From contig JAWHQI010000276.1 of NCBI GenBank assembly GCA_033032865.1, forward strand, positions 1,798,001 to 1,862,000: a DNA stretch of 64,000 nt, read 5' to 3'. Source of the stretch: Dactylorhiza incarnata. Taxonomy: Eukaryota; Streptophyta; Magnoliopsida; Asparagales; Orchidaceae. Under the pieces are notes generated by a model. That model worked only from the letters and a program-made list of their open reading frames with translations. It did no database searches and was not told the DNA's origin. This document shows positions 20,714-33,228 of this stretch, in pieces. Numbering within the stretch: the first letter of the stretch is position 1; each line of letters begins with the position of its first letter. A program made the translations under genes and the position numbers.

Positions 20714-20919
20714 TTTGGTTTCTAAAAACATTAATGAAAATTTTTATGTTCAAAACATTGATTGGTCAATATATATATATTCTCTTCTGAGTTGGTGTAT
20801 ATACAACTTTCTTTCCTTCTTTCCTTTTTGGTTACTCAATATATTTCTTATCTTTACAAATGCTGTGCTGGGTTAATTATATGCTAGTACAATTTCCCTC
20901 TAAATAGGGTTAAGACAAA
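20714..20919 (+). other. E3 3' untranslated region
   Basis: AT-rich stretch with a short TA repeat (20768-20780); no gene seen. Confidence 0.6.
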
Positions 20920-20930
20920 TAGGGGGAGAT
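20920..20930 (+). other. E3 polypurine tract
   Basis: TAGGGGGAGAT directly before the 3' LTR (TGTTGGAAAAATG). Confidence 0.9.
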
Positions 20931-22223
20931 TGTTGGAAAAATGATTTCTCTTAACCCCTAGAAATGAATTCTAAGAATGAAAAAAACAAGGCTAAGTAAA
21001 TATGCGTCGAATAGTATTCGACGTTTCCTTCAGGTTGAGTCGAAGTAACTCTAGGAAGATTTCGACGTAAGTCTAGTCGACGCCACTCTGATTTCTAGTC
21101 GACGCATCTAATGAAGTCGACGCACCTCAGTCGACGCACCTTCCTTATTTTTCTCTCGACGTCCAGAAAGGATGCTCTCGACGCTTGCGTCGAATAGTAA
21201 TCGACGCACGTCGATTTCCATGACAGAATTTAAATATGCGCCAGATCTCTTTCCTTCTTTCAATAGATCTGATTTATATGGAATAAGTGTCAATATTTTA
21301 TAGCCGTTCTGAATCATTCTTTCCTTATATCTGATTCTTGGCTAATTTGATTTAACTTATTTGGATATTATTTGAAATCTGAATTGGTTCTTTCCTTCTA
21401 CAGAAATAAATATTATGGAAACATTTTCATCTTTCTATTTTTCTGACTGCTAATTAATTATCCTCCTATAGCATTATTTTGAATACACAGAGCTATAAAT
21501 AAAGAGGAGGTCGGCAGAAAATGACAGTTGAGTGATCCACCACATACATTTTTGATATAGAGGAAAAGCTCCCAAGAGAAAAGAGAGAAATTGAGAAAAA
21601 GTTCTGCAGCAACATTCAACCACTTCTTCTTCTTCTGCTTCTGAAATCACAGTGCTGCAAAATCTGATAGCTCTCACAAAGAGAGAAAGTCTGCAAATCA
21701 TCTTCTCTCTATAGAAGAAAGATTCAATTCACTTCTTGTGCTTCCAATCTTCTTGCTAGGAAGAAGATTCATTCTTGTCCTTATATCTTTCCTGCTTTCT
21801 TTCTTACATCTAACATTGTAAAAGAGTTTTTAGAATCTCTCTTCAAAAAATTCAGTGTACTGGTTCTAAGAGTCTCCTTGTCAAAATACTCAGTTGGTTC
21901 TAAGAGTCTCCTTGTCAAAAGACTCAGGGTGGTTCTAAGAGTCTCCTTATCAAAAGACTCAGTACAAGATAGTGAATTCCTACCAAGGGGGTAGAAGAGT
22001 GGACTACCCAAAGTTTGGGGAACCACTATATTTTCTTGTGTTGTGCTGTGATTTATTTTCTTGCATTTACTTTATTTTCTTGCTTAATTCTTGTTGGTGT
22101 GTGGGAAGCTCTAATCTGTGATTATACACATATATATATTAACTTTGCACAAAATATTTTTAATCTCTATTCACCCCCCCCCCCCCTCTAGAGAATTCTA
22201 GTGAGGTTAACTGTGCACTTTCA
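20931..22223 (+). mobile_element. E3 3' LTR
   Basis: 1293 bp, nearly identical to the 5' LTR. It keeps the TATA box CTATAAATAAAG at 21493-21504, about 280 bp downstream of the CGTCGA array, and ends in CACTTTCA before TSD GCGCC. Confidence 0.95.
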
Positions 22224-22228
22224 GCGCC

Positions 22229-23528
22229 TATAATAGCCGGCAAGTCCTAAGAAACTTCGGACTTCCGCTACGTTTTTCAACAAAGGCCACGCTCGGATCG
22301 CTTCTATCTTCGACGGATCAACTGCAATTCCTTCTCCACTAACGACATGACCAAGGAATGCTACTGACGGTAGCCAAAAATTGCACTTGGAGAACTTGGC
22401 ATATAGTTGACTCCTCCTCAAGGTGCTCAGAACTGCGTGCATATGCCCTACATGCTCCTCTTTCGACTGAGAGTATACCAAAATGTCGTCGATGAAGACG
22501 ATCACAAATTGATCCAAATACTCTCGAAACGTCCTGTTAATTAAGTCCATGAATATCGACGGTGCATTAGACAGACCGAACGACATCACCGTGAACTCAT
22601 AGTGCCCAAAGCGGGTACTGAACGCTGTCTTTGGAATATCACATTCCCTTATCCGCAGTTGGTAATAACCGGACCTTAGGTTCAGTTTGGAGTATACCGT
22701 CGACCCAACCAGTTGGTCGAATAAATCATCGATAATTGGAATCGGATATCGGTTCTTCTCGGTCAACTTGTTTAGCTCTCGATAATCAATACATAGACGC
22801 AAGCTCCCATCCTTCTTTTTCACAAAGAGGACAGGTGCACTCCAAGGCGATGAACTTGGACGTACGTAGCCTTGCTCTAGCAGCTCTTGCAATTGGACCC
22901 TCAGCTCTGCCAATTCCTTTGGCGCTATCCTGTACGGTGAGCGGGCCACAGGTTTGGCACCTGACACCAACTCGATACAGAAATCAATCTCTCGCTGAGG
23001 CAGAGCCCCAGGGAGTTCGTTAGGAAACACGTCAGAGATATGTTCGGCGTACTCCGCTACAACCGGGAAATCACACAACCTGGGTTTTGGTTCCGAAGCC
23101 TCCAGCAAAGTGAAAAACAACTCGACGCCTTTTCTCACCGCCTTAACCACTTGGAGAGCAGACATCAGCGTCTTGCTCGCTCCTCGCATACCGGCGAATG
23201 TGGTTTCTCCTTCGGTGTTCTTTCCCAGAGTGATCTCCTTTGAATTGCAATCTATGCATGCTCGCTGCTCCGAGAGCCAGTCCATGCCGAAGATCACATC
23301 GAATTCAGCTAACGGTAATAACGATGCTTCCAAATCGAAATCCTGATTTCCGATCCGCACCTTCACACGGCTCTTCCTATCCGCACTCATGCGAGATCCA
23401 TTGGGTAGAACTACTTCCAATCTATCCTCTACCAAGGTAGACGGCACTCCGATTCGCACCACGAAGTCCTCGGAGAGAAAAGAGTGCGATGCACCCGTAT
23501 CAAATAGAGCTCTCGCCGGATAGTTGAA
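22229..23528 (-). pseudogene. pol: E2 pol, proximal part: protease and RT
   Basis: Minus-strand reading from 23528. The aspartic protease active site [11 protein letters not shown] lies at 23476-23508 with the flap-end motif [10 protein letters not shown] further on. Reverse transcriptase follows with SPYRIAPKE, the [20 protein letters not shown] palm block, [22 protein letters not shown] and the catalytic FIDDILVYS, then FLGHVVS. The first catalytic Asp of the usual KLDLRSGYHQ is Asn here (KLNLRSG), which would by itself impair RT. The frame is open to the E3 insertion at 22228. It is in the same frame as gag, separated by the gag TAG and about 85 bp of atypical sequence. Confidence 0.9.
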
Positions 23529-23612
23529 AATTAGGACGAAACCTAATTGTACACAAATAAAGCATAGTCGTACAACAGTATGAATTATATAAATAGCTGT
23601 AAAAGCTAGCTT
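23529..23612 (-). other. Atypical 84-bp linker between gag and protease
   Basis: An AT-rich stretch between the gag TAG and the protease start. It stays open in the gag frame but encodes hydrophobic sequence unlike a normal linker. It could be a small insertion or intron-like sequence. Confidence 0.4.
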
Positions 23613-24815
23613 CTAATTCGTAACTGTGACGACATCAGTCTGTCGTATAGCTTCTTGCTGGCCAAGCGAATAGACTCTCGGCTGAGTCGGAATAATGTGC
23701 TGGGAAGCCGAAGATTCCGCAGCACGAGCATAGTCCAACGCTCGGTTCTCTGCCTTCGGGGGACCATTTCGACACACCGCGGCCTTGTGTCCCACCTTCC
23801 CGCAGGTGAAACACGTGATAGGACCCCGCACAGTCGTTGCTCCTGAAACATTTGAGCGAGATTGCTCCGCCGGTTTGAACTTCCTTTTGTTCTTTCTGAA
23901 CTCTGACTTGGACTGAGAGGCCGGCGCATGAAACTCAGGTTTCTTTGCCACGGTTTTTGCTTGTACCCTCTTCATGTCCAACTCTAGGGATCTGGCAGTT
24001 TGGACCATCACATGGAAACCTAACGTCATTGGGCCTGCAAGGAGCAGCCTCAACTCGTCCCGAAGACCTTCATAGAACTTGTTCGTCTTTGTCTCTTTAT
24101 CTTCCATCATAGGCCCCGCATAACGACCCAGTTTAGTGAACTCGTGCAAGTACTCATCCACTGAGCTGTCGACTTGAGTTTACTTCAGAAACTGGTTCTG
24201 CAACGCAATGCGTTGGGCAGAAGTATACCTTTGAAGAAATGACTTTGAGAACTCCGCTATCGTGATCTCGGTAATCTCCTTGCCTCCAAAGTTGTGCACT
24301 TCCTGTTCGGCCCACCAATGCTCTGCCTCTCCGTTAAGGAGGAAGGTGGCTAAAGTGACCATCATAGCTTCTTCTATTGCTATCGCCTTTAGAGTTTTTC
24401 TAACCATTGACAGCCAGTCCTCCGCCTCCGTTGGGGATCCGGTCCCCGAGAAAGTTGGAGGGTGGAAGCTTATAAAGTGTTGCAGTTGTTGATCACGCGC
24501 TCGCGCAATGGCTACACGCTCTACAGGACGCTCCACCCTTTGCTCCACCGCAGGTTCCACTGCAGCCACTGGCACAGGGGTCTCAACCCTCGGTTCCACC
24601 GCAGGTTCCACTGCAGGTTCGATCACCGGGGCCGCGTCTGTATTAGGTGTAGCAGGTTGTGCAAGCCTTTGCGGTTGAGCATTGATCATCGCGAAGATAG
24701 CTTCTGCGATTAACCTGATCATCTCAGCAGGAGGATTGGTCGCTGGCACTTCAGCCGACCCACTACTTTCAGCAGTGTTACAGGGTTGAGACGGCCCCAC
24801 ACCAATCCTAGTCAC
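23613..24815 (-). pseudogene. gag: E2 gag
   Basis: 401 codons on the minus strand with one in-frame TAA (24180-24182) and a terminal TAG at 23613. The N-terminal part has alternating EPAVEP/VERPVE repeats (about residues 65-105). The Retrotrans_gag domain follows (FHPPTFSGTGSPTEAEDWL, then AEHWW, FLQRYT). The second half continues with EYLHEFTKLGRYA and ends in a CCHC knuckle CFTCGKVGHKAAVC at 23772-23813. No ATG opens the frame: it starts after a TAG at GTG, and the first in-frame ATG is about 31 codons in, so the start may have mutated. Gag forms the virus-like particle. Confidence 0.85.
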
Positions 24816-25025
24816 CTATAATCGTGTAAGACACAATTTAGTGACTGAAAACATAGCAAACAACAATCGTGGAACGCTCAGGTTCCGCAAACAAGTATTT
24901 TTTTTCCATTCCTAAGTGGACATTCTTATTAGTTTTTGTCTTTTTAGGTGAATGCACATCCCGTGCACACCACCCCTTAAAAGGAATTCATCCTAAATTC
25001 GGTAAACTACGGATCGACGCCTTAA
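24816..25025 (-). other. E2 leader between PBS and gag
   Basis: About 210 bp with no gene seen. Confidence 0.6.
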
Positions 25026-25036
25026 GTCTGATACCA
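25026..25036 (-). other. E2 primer binding site
   Basis: TGGTATCAGAC on the minus strand, three bases after the LTR end; complementary to initiator tRNA-Met. Confidence 0.9.
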
Positions 25037-25039
25037 AAT

Positions 25040-26986
25040 TGTAACACCCTGCCAGTATGAATAATATAACAGTAGGTCCGGCCGGGACCCCACGCCATAC
25101 AAACCACACTAGCTAGGAGTTAAAATGTGATAAACAGAAAGAACTACAACAGAGTAAACTAAACACTAGCGGAAGCATAATGATTTAACATTTCATATAG
25201 AACTGTCCACTATCATAGGAATGAAACCATAAAATAGAGTTACGGCCTTAAGGCCTTACATTCACGAATGTACAAAACTCAGAACATACTTCAGCACGCA
25301 GGCCGGCAATACATGAGAAAGCAGAAAAGGGAGGCTGGCCTTCAAGGGCCAACTTAGCAAAAGGGTCACCGCCCGCTATTTCCCACTAGGCTCACCTGCA
25401 CCTGCATAAGAACATTCCACCAAGCGGTGGAAAACAAAGTAACGGTCAGCACAGCTGACCAAATTATAACGACCCCACCCCTTTGCCGGGGTGGCGGAGC
25501 TTCTACCCTGCAAGCAAGCCATACTAGCACAAGCACTACTATAAAGAAAGTGCAACTACACAAGGTGAGGTTTCAAGCACAATCAATCTTCTAGGTTGAG
25601 CATCAAAAAGGAGGGAACCTAGGTATGCACATGATGTTGGTTGGGTTCACCCGAAGGTTCCCCACAACCGCCTAAACAACCGCATGAGGCTAACAACATC
25701 AATTCCACAAAACACTCCACCGTAAGGGCCATCGCCTTAGGTGGGGAGAAGATCTTTTGGTCAGTCTAGGTAAATCACCTTCCACGACCTCTCCCATGAT
25801 CACACGGCTTCCATGAGGTAGGGACCTCTTACCGATCTGCATGGAAACGGGTTCGGTTTAGCTTTGCCCATTCTCTAATCATCGCGATCTATCGCACAAC
25901 GCGGGTACGGCTTCACCTCGGCCCATAAGGGTTTAGCACTTGTTAGTGCTACACAAAACATAAGTTACAACACCCAAGCCTACAAGAGGACTTAGGCTTT
26001 ACACATAACCAAAAAGGAGGTACAAGACCACACCTCAACAATTCTAGTGGTGAAGGTTTGCATTCAACCATTCGCAAAGCATGGGGATTTCGTTAGGATC
26101 TTCACAAGACGCCTACGCTTAAATCCCGCAATACTCCGGCACGCATTTTAGGCTTAACCTAAATGCAACGTCGCAAATCAAGCATCACCGATTCGGGCTC
26201 ACGACCATGAATAGGCTTCACACACAATGCCTAAATCCGCACGACTACCGGATTTTCTACATGCAATATGCCGGGGACGGACACAATCTACCCGGAGTTC
26301 CGAAGAACTTGAGGAAATCCTACACTTCACCCATTTGGTGAAAGGGATTCCTCATGCAAGCATAGAGAAATGAAAGAGAGGACAATTGACAAGTCCAAAT
26401 ATCGGGAGGAAGAATCGTTACCCTAGAAGCATTCTTCTTAGCCATGGATCTGAGATTTCACACGGAGGGAAAGGACCGCACCGGGCAGCACTCTCCAGAT
26501 CTGGAAATGGCTCGCGAAACGGAGCTCCGGAGCTCCGTCAATGGCGGGATCTCCTCTTCTTCTTCCTTGCCTCCTTCTTTCTCTTGCCTAGGAGAGAGAA
26601 GATCCTTGATATTATGAGGATAGAACCCCTCTCAAAAGCCCTAATACCCTCCATCCATTCATCACAACCGTTGGATCAAATTCCAAGAATTTTGAACGGC
26701 CGGATAAACTTCTCCGTTCATTTTCGCGGAGCAGAATAAATAGTGCGCACGCTCACAGGCGCACGGTCACTGGTCGTGCGCGAAGAACCTCTGGTCGTGC
26801 GCGTAGCTTTGCAGCCGACCACATTTCCTCTCAATTAACGCACGATCATGTGCACGATCACTGGTCGTGCGCGAAGAAGTGGCCACTGGTCATGCGCGAG
26901 GAGCAGGTAGGGAAAATTCAGCCTACTTCGAGCGCCGCACTACCATTCCGCCTACTTCGACAAACTATGATTTTTGGGGTGTTACA
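25040..26986 (-). mobile_element. E2 5' LTR
   Basis: 1947 bp, collinear with 9736-11710 apart from scattered substitutions and a deletion of about 25 bp near 26130. The U3 motif array is at 26745-26900. Confidence 0.95.
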
Positions 26987-26991
26987 GAAAT

Positions 26992-27867
26992 ACTCTTTTT
27001 TCTTTCTATACCGACTCTTCTCACTAAGAACCGGTTGGCTTTAGCCGATCTATCCTCAGATACGGCCTCAAGCCGCGCTAGCCTTTCTATCCCCCAAAAG
27101 GCCTCGATCACCCCCTTGATCTACTCCTTAGACCTATTCGCCAACACAAGGCGAATTCCTCTCTAAGTCCTACCCAGACCTAGTCACCAATATGAGGCAA
27201 ATTTACTCCATGATTATATAAAAGAGTTACAAAGAAAAATACAAAAACACAAATAAAAACTCCCTAAGAAGAATTCTAAAGATGGCGAAGGCTTGCTGAA
27301 TATCGTCAAAGTCGATGCATGCGTTCTTCACATTGTGTAAGCATTGATCGGATCATCCCTGAATTCTTCTCTTGAATTTGTGTTGGAGATGGTGGTCTGG
27401 AAAAATATGGCCCTTGTATTATTTCAGAAGTGCTGGAATAGAGCTCTATATGATCAATAGTTGAAGAAGACAAAATCCTCCTATTTATAGGACTGGCAGC
27501 TAACGCCAACGTTAAGGCTAATGCTTGGCGTTGACCCAGTATAGAAATGTTTTGATGATTGGATCTTCAAAATAGGAAGGAGATACTGCACTTTAGGAAA
27601 CATTCATTTTAGGCAACCCTAACACTAGCATTGAGGCTAATGCTGTCGTTAGGTTAGATTATTCCAAAATTGCTTCTTCAATCACGACAGCTTCCCTCCT
27701 TGCCACATTTTTCTTGGTGGGAACGGGAGTCAACGCCGGCGTTAAGTCCTAACGCCTGACGTTGGACATCATTCCACTTTTCAACTTGTGGGCTGGTCCA
27801 AACCAATAATGTAGCATCCTAGTGTCATATCTATTCAAGTCTGCATGTTAAAAACACAATGGCAACC
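26992..27867 (-). mobile_element. Split copia LTR, right part
   Basis: Continues the LTR of 9508-9735 after E2. It has the TATA box CCTATAAATAGG (minus, about 27479-27490) with AACGCC/GGCGTT motifs upstream of it (27493-27770) and the shared phrase GGAAACATTCATTTTAGGCA (about 27596). Similarity to the other family members stops near 27867, about 90 bp short of the expected LTR end, where gag sequence of E4 begins on the opposite strand. Confidence 0.85.
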
Positions 27868-29345
27868 ACGATTTTTTTATGACTCATATGATATCAAAAT
27901 TTGGAATACGACAATTATAAGACCAGCGGATGAATCAAATAAATTGGAATGTCATTTAAATGCGAAGGCTATGAATACTTTATTTTGTGCTTTATCAAAA
28001 GATATTTCCAAATTGATTTATTGTTTTACTAATGCTTACAAAGTTTGGAAATTTCTTGATGAAATGTTTGATCTTCCGTGTATAGGTTTGGAGCATGCAC
28101 AACATTTGGAAAACATTCAAATTGGCACAAGCAATCAAGAAAGAATCTCTCAGGATGAAACCATGGAGAGCACATCAAGTGGAAGAGAAGAAGAAATGTT
28201 GTCTTTGGAAGAGGAGTGCCAAAAAGATGTGAAAGGAACTTTATGTTCAAATCTTGCCTCTCTCGATATCAATGTAAGTAAATCAAATTCTTCTATCCTT
28301 GTGACTAATTCTATTTCCACATTACATATGCTACAAGTTGTTAAACCTAAAATTAAGAAATTGAAAATTACAAATGATAAATTACGTTTAGAAAATAAAA
28401 GGTTAAAAGCTAATGTTAATGTAGAATCTAATTATGATGTGGCTTCTCCATCTTGCTCTTTAGTTGAAATTCCTACTCCTTGTTTTGATTGCAATTTATT
28501 AAAAGAATAATTCAAGGAAATTGAAAAAGGGCTCTTAGTTTCTAAAAAGCATAATGAAAATTTGATATTTGAAAATAATGCTTTAACTTGTAAGTTAAGA
28601 CAATTAAAATCTTTTGTTGAAAAAGTTCTAATTACTTGTAATGACTTTCATCATAAGATTTTAAATTACAAAGATAAATTAACTTACAAAATCATCTCTA
28701 AAAAGGATCATTTTCGTACATCAACTCAAAAGGAGTTTAGTTTCAAAAAGAATTATGACTCTCACAAAAATTCTTAAGAGTCACTATTATAAGTCTCAAT
28801 ATATTTTCAATCATGACTCAAATTTGAAAACTCCTTTTCATGAAAATCAAACTATAAAATATTTTCCTTCATATTATAAGAGTATGTCTATAAGAAATAG
28901 TGGAAATGAAAATCATCAAATTAAGAATCAATCATTTAAAATTTATTGTAACCCACTCTTTCAACATTCAATTCTAAAGAAAGACAATCACTCTTATAAA
29001 TTTTCATAGAATCCATATAATAAAATTCATTATGATTATCAACATCAATCTATTTTGAAAAATAATTTGAATAAACATAAATCTCAAATGAATTATTTTT
29101 CAAACAACTATCATCACAAAAAGATGTCATATAATCATTATATGGATTTAAGTGATAAACAACCAATGTATGAATGGAGACCCATAAAGAAAAATGACAT
29201 ATCATCTTTACTTGAAAAAGCCCATTCATCATTATCTTCCCTAAAGCCACCACGATGTATTTGGGTACCCAAAGGAACCATCCCACTTGGTCCCCTTTGG
29301 ATACCTAAATCTCTTATTCATTTGTATCCTATCATTTGCATGAAG
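27868..29345 (+). pseudogene. gag: E4 gag remnant
   Basis: Opens abruptly at FYDSYDIKIW, matching about residue 30 onwards of copia gag (compare LINLDLDVW in E6). It continues with NAKAMNTLFCAL and the UBN2-like VWKFLDEMF. The frame runs to TAA at 28508 and, beyond it, to 28777 with long Lys/Leu/Asn-rich helical, probably coiled-coil stretches. A shifted frame (29055-29348) encodes the typical gag/pol linker CIWVPKGTIPLGPLW. No intact zinc knuckle was found. Codon use is very AT-rich. It lacks a start and is not functional. Confidence 0.7.
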
Positions 29346-32300
29346 TAGAAACAAATAAAAATGAAATATCACTACTCTACTTCATGATATGCTTATTGTC
29401 ACTTTTCTTTTGTTTATTTTTTATTTTTTGAACAAACATGCTATGATCACTTTATATATCATGAAATATGACTTTCATATATTAAGCCTAATGTTTATAT
29501 CAACACAAATTTGTATTAAAATTGAACATTAAGTCATATATACTTTTTTTTCAAAGTGATCTATCTCTCATCTTTGATTGGTCTTTATTCTTTTTAAATC
29601 CTTTTCCCTTAATTGTCTGGAATTATCATTAGAAATTGAATATTGAAATTATTATCAAGACTATTGAAACTATTTTAAAGATTGGATTTAAATGGTTTAT
29701 TAAAGGGCTTAAACTAAAAATTAAAATGCGCAACATTTTTTATTCTTTTCTATTTTTGTTTGCTGCATATGATAGCCCTTATAATGAAGAATATTATCTA
29801 GAAAAATTGAAAACAAAAATTCATCTAAACGCATGTTTTAATCTTTCAAAAATGCGAGTTTACGATCAAAACTTCAAACATCCATATCTTTTGATCCGCT
29901 CGCCTGATTTTCGCATTTAATATATTTTCGGAAATAGCACAAAAATCTCCATCCAACGACAAACTAGGCTTGCTCATTTGAGTTCTTTTGGTGCTGTCAA
30001 CTTGCCCAATTTCAACTCCGTTTTAAAAGCTATCTTAGTTCGCTTGATTTGGAAATTTCTGTGTTTATGGATTTTTCATCACATACTATCCTTAGTATAA
30101 TTGATTCATATATTAATTTAGATATTATGTGTGTGATGTGTGTCACCAATGTTTGCATGAAATTTAGACCTTAGAATCATCTTGTATCATTAAGATCAAA
30201 TCAAAAGATTAATCATTTCATTCTAGGTCGAAAGAAAATTAATTTGAAAACTTCTCATATTACATGCAACATTATCTCCATTAATCCTAGGTAATAACAT
30301 TGCATTCAAACTCATCATTCTAGCATCACTTCTTGGTCTATGCTTATATATTTATGCTAGGTATAATATGTACAATGTTATTTAAATTTGATGATAACTA
30401 TGGGATTTGAAATTATAATAGAATACTAAAATTCCAACAACCACATAGTTTATGGATTAATCATTAGAATATATATGAATATTGTATCATGAATCATATA
30501 TTATCATGCAAAACCAAAGATCAATAAATTTAATTGTTGAATGCAATATATTAAACAATTTCAAAACATTCTATATGTGATCTTTGTCTTTGATATGATT
30601 ACATGATCATCTTTTTCTAGACTTAAAAAAAAAATCAAACATGCTTATTCAAAATAAAATCATCAAATCGTATTGTCATATGTCTAGAAAGAATAGAATT
30701 CACATAAATCATGGTATCCAACAATTATTCTATACAAAATTCTCTGTAATCATAAATCATAATTCATGCTCTATCAAAAAATATCTAAGATCAATAATGT
30801 CTATTAGCTAGGAATTATGAATATTATGATAGAAATATGAATAATTGTTTCTTTACATTTGGTGCATAGATATGCTTTGTTATTGATTGCATGTATCTCA
30901 CATATATATAGATTCTAGAATTAATTGTGTAATAATAAGAATAAATTAATATCATCACCTTATTCTAGATCTATAATTTGAAACTCTTGTTTAGAATACA
31001 TGCAATATAAATGTTAATCTTATGACATGACATTAAACCCAAAACTCATCACACTATCATTGTAACTTATTGAATATTAGTAATTGTGCTAATTATCTCA
31101 TATCGTCATCTCATAATAGTAGAAAAACTATGCGGCTTTATATACTCATCACATTAAACAAAACCCATAATTTATAAATCAACCCATAGTTTAAAAGCAT
31201 AGGTTGTACAAAGATTATTCACCTATGACTTGATATCTCACAATAGCGGGGGCGTAGGGTTGTATGCATTAGAGACCTAACCTCTAAGTCATGTCTTGTC
31301 CTTAACCGGGGAGGGTTCAAGTGGGGCCTTACAAGGCACTGGGGGGAAAGAGTGCTAGGTTGAGTGTTCTCTAGTGTGTGCATATGGGACTAACACCCCA
31401 ACCTACGGCATGTGTGTAGCTCCTCATGCCCATCCGTCACTTAGTACGGGGCTAGGGTGTAGACATTTAGTCGGGGTAGTCATTAATCTTAGGACATACT
31501 TATTTTACTCTTTGCATGATCATTTTATTTGGGTTATTTAATAATAAAAAATGTCCTCTTGTGTTTGCATAATTTATCATTTTCTGATTTTTAAAATTTC
31601 TAAAAATCTATAAAAATATTTTAGTTCATATGTACTACTTAGTTTTTGTGTTTCTCACTTTTTGTTATTTTGTTTTTATTCATATTATGAAAAATCAAAT
31701 AAAAAATTCAAAATTCAAAAATTACAAATTTTTTTTTTTGTGATTTTCTATTTTTTTAATTGATTTAAAAATGATAAAACAAAAAAAACTGCATGATCTT
31801 TATTGCCAATATCATGTCTGAATGAATTATATTATTTAGAATTTTTTACAATGTTAAAATTTAATCCTTCAAATTACTATGAACATTGTTTTGTTTATCA
31901 TGCTTTGATATATCTATTTAAAGTGCATAAATTGTATTGAAAAATATGTGTAGAACCAAGCTTAGCATGCCTCTTAGTATGAGTAAATGTATTATGATTG
32001 ATAATGATACCTTTCACTCACTTATTTTGGTAATCAACATGTATGTTTAAATCTAAAAATGCTTGCTTGTGTATTGTATTTGTACAATGAATTAAATCTT
32101 GCATAAGTTTATTGACTACACTACATTTGAATTGCACTTGTGAAATTTAGAAAAGTGGTTAAGTTAAAAATTTTTGGGTTTGCAAAACAAGTGTATTCGA
32201 AGAATGTTGTCTCACAAATGTTAATCAAATTATATATGTAGACAAATATAACTCCACCAAGCACTACTTGAACCTCCTGATAAGTCTTCATAAGCATTGT

Positions 32301-33228
32301 GAGGTTGAGCACCTTGGAAAGAATAGTAAAGTGTCTTGTGCAACCCTTGATTAGTACACCACTTTTTATAAAATAGTGTGCATTAAAGTGTGTGAAAGTA
32401 TATATACTTGTGTTTTATTGTGCACTTTACTCTACATATGTCTTGTATTTTGTGTTTTAAATAAATTGTTAACATTGCACAAAATACACTTATGTGCACA
32501 TCATTATCTTTCAAAACACTTCTTCTCCTGAGTATTGGATTCTAATGTTTTATCTATACTACTCTTTATATAAGAAATGCACTAGATAACCCAGCATGAT
32601 CTTTACAATGTTTTGGTATTTCTTGAACTTAAAATTAAGTAACATTGTAGTATATTTTCTTTTTGATGTGTTCATTTCATGCTTGGTATATTTATAAAAA
32701 AAACTTGAGATTTCAAAAAGGTTAAAACATCTTTACATTTTGCACTTAAACACATATTTATAACACTGATTTTCATGCTTACAAAAAGATGTTTCTTATA
32801 ATCTTCCGCTTGCTTACAACTCTTGTTTTTTTTTAAATCTCTAATATACTATGCTTAAAATCTTTATCATTATCTATATTACAAAAGCTCGATCATGCTT
32901 TATCATTTATAAGAAATGCCTCCTTACTACCCTCACCTAAGCCCTCTTTTGATTCTACCAAAAAGGGAGATTAAATTGCATAAATCTAATATTTAGGGGG
33001 AGTGCATTATAATGATATTAAACTCAAAAATGGGTATATTTGTAGGGGGAGTAATCATATAGGAGGTGCATACACTATCATATGCTCGATCATGAAAATC
33101 CTTCAATAAATGGTTCCTTACCTATCTTAAAAGATATACACTCATCCCTACCCACTTTTGTTAATAACAAAGGGGAGAAGAAATTGAGAAATCTAGTAAA
33201 ATAAACATTCAGGAGAAAAGAAATTTTT
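29346..33228 (+). other. E4 non-coding AT-rich region
   Basis: Nearly 3.9 kb with no reading frame I can support. It is very AT-rich except for a GC-rich patch at 31245-31480. The part from about 31850 is homologous, inverted, to 51200-52400 of E6; for example CTCCACCAAGCACTACTTGA at 32252-32271 and its counterpart near 52090. Confidence 0.6.
31245..31480. other. GC-rich patch in AT-rich DNA
   Basis: Contains GCGGGGGCGTAGGG, CCGGGGAGGG and TACGGGGCTAGGG. Its composition differs sharply from both sides. It has no coding potential that I can see and no counterpart in E6. Possibly a fragment of another repeat. Confidence 0.4.

Larger units (their letters stand above)
14780..22223 (+). mobile_element. 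E3: young non-autonomous copia element (gag + ORF2)
   Basis: Complete 7444-bp plus-strand copia element inserted in E2 pol. LTRs 14780-16081 and 20931-22223 begin TGTTG and end TTTCA; PBS 16084-16095; PPT 20920-20930; TSD GCGCC. It has two genes, gag (16179-18466) and ORF2 (18926-20713). Protease, integrase, RT and RNase H are absent. About 15 substitutions separate the LTRs by eye (roughly 1 percent) plus length changes in a poly-C and a TA run, so the insertion is recent. It must have been mobilised by another element's enzymes. Confidence 0.95.
9736..26986 (-). mobile_element. E2: Tekay-like Ty3/gypsy chromovirus
   Basis: Minus-strand Ty3/gypsy element with long LTRs (9736-11710 and 25040-26986), both TGTAACACC...GGTGTTACA. 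PBS 25026-25036, PPT 11711-11724. Order in its own direction: gag, protease, RT, RNase H, integrase, chromodomain-like end. This order, the CCHC gag and the chromodomain-like tail point to the Tekay/Del chromovirus lineage. It is defective: stops in gag and pol, a 1-nt deletion in RNase H, a 923-bp tandem duplication in RNase H/integrase, and the E3 insertion. The LTRs differ by a few percent and one deletion of about 25 bp. Confidence 0.9.
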
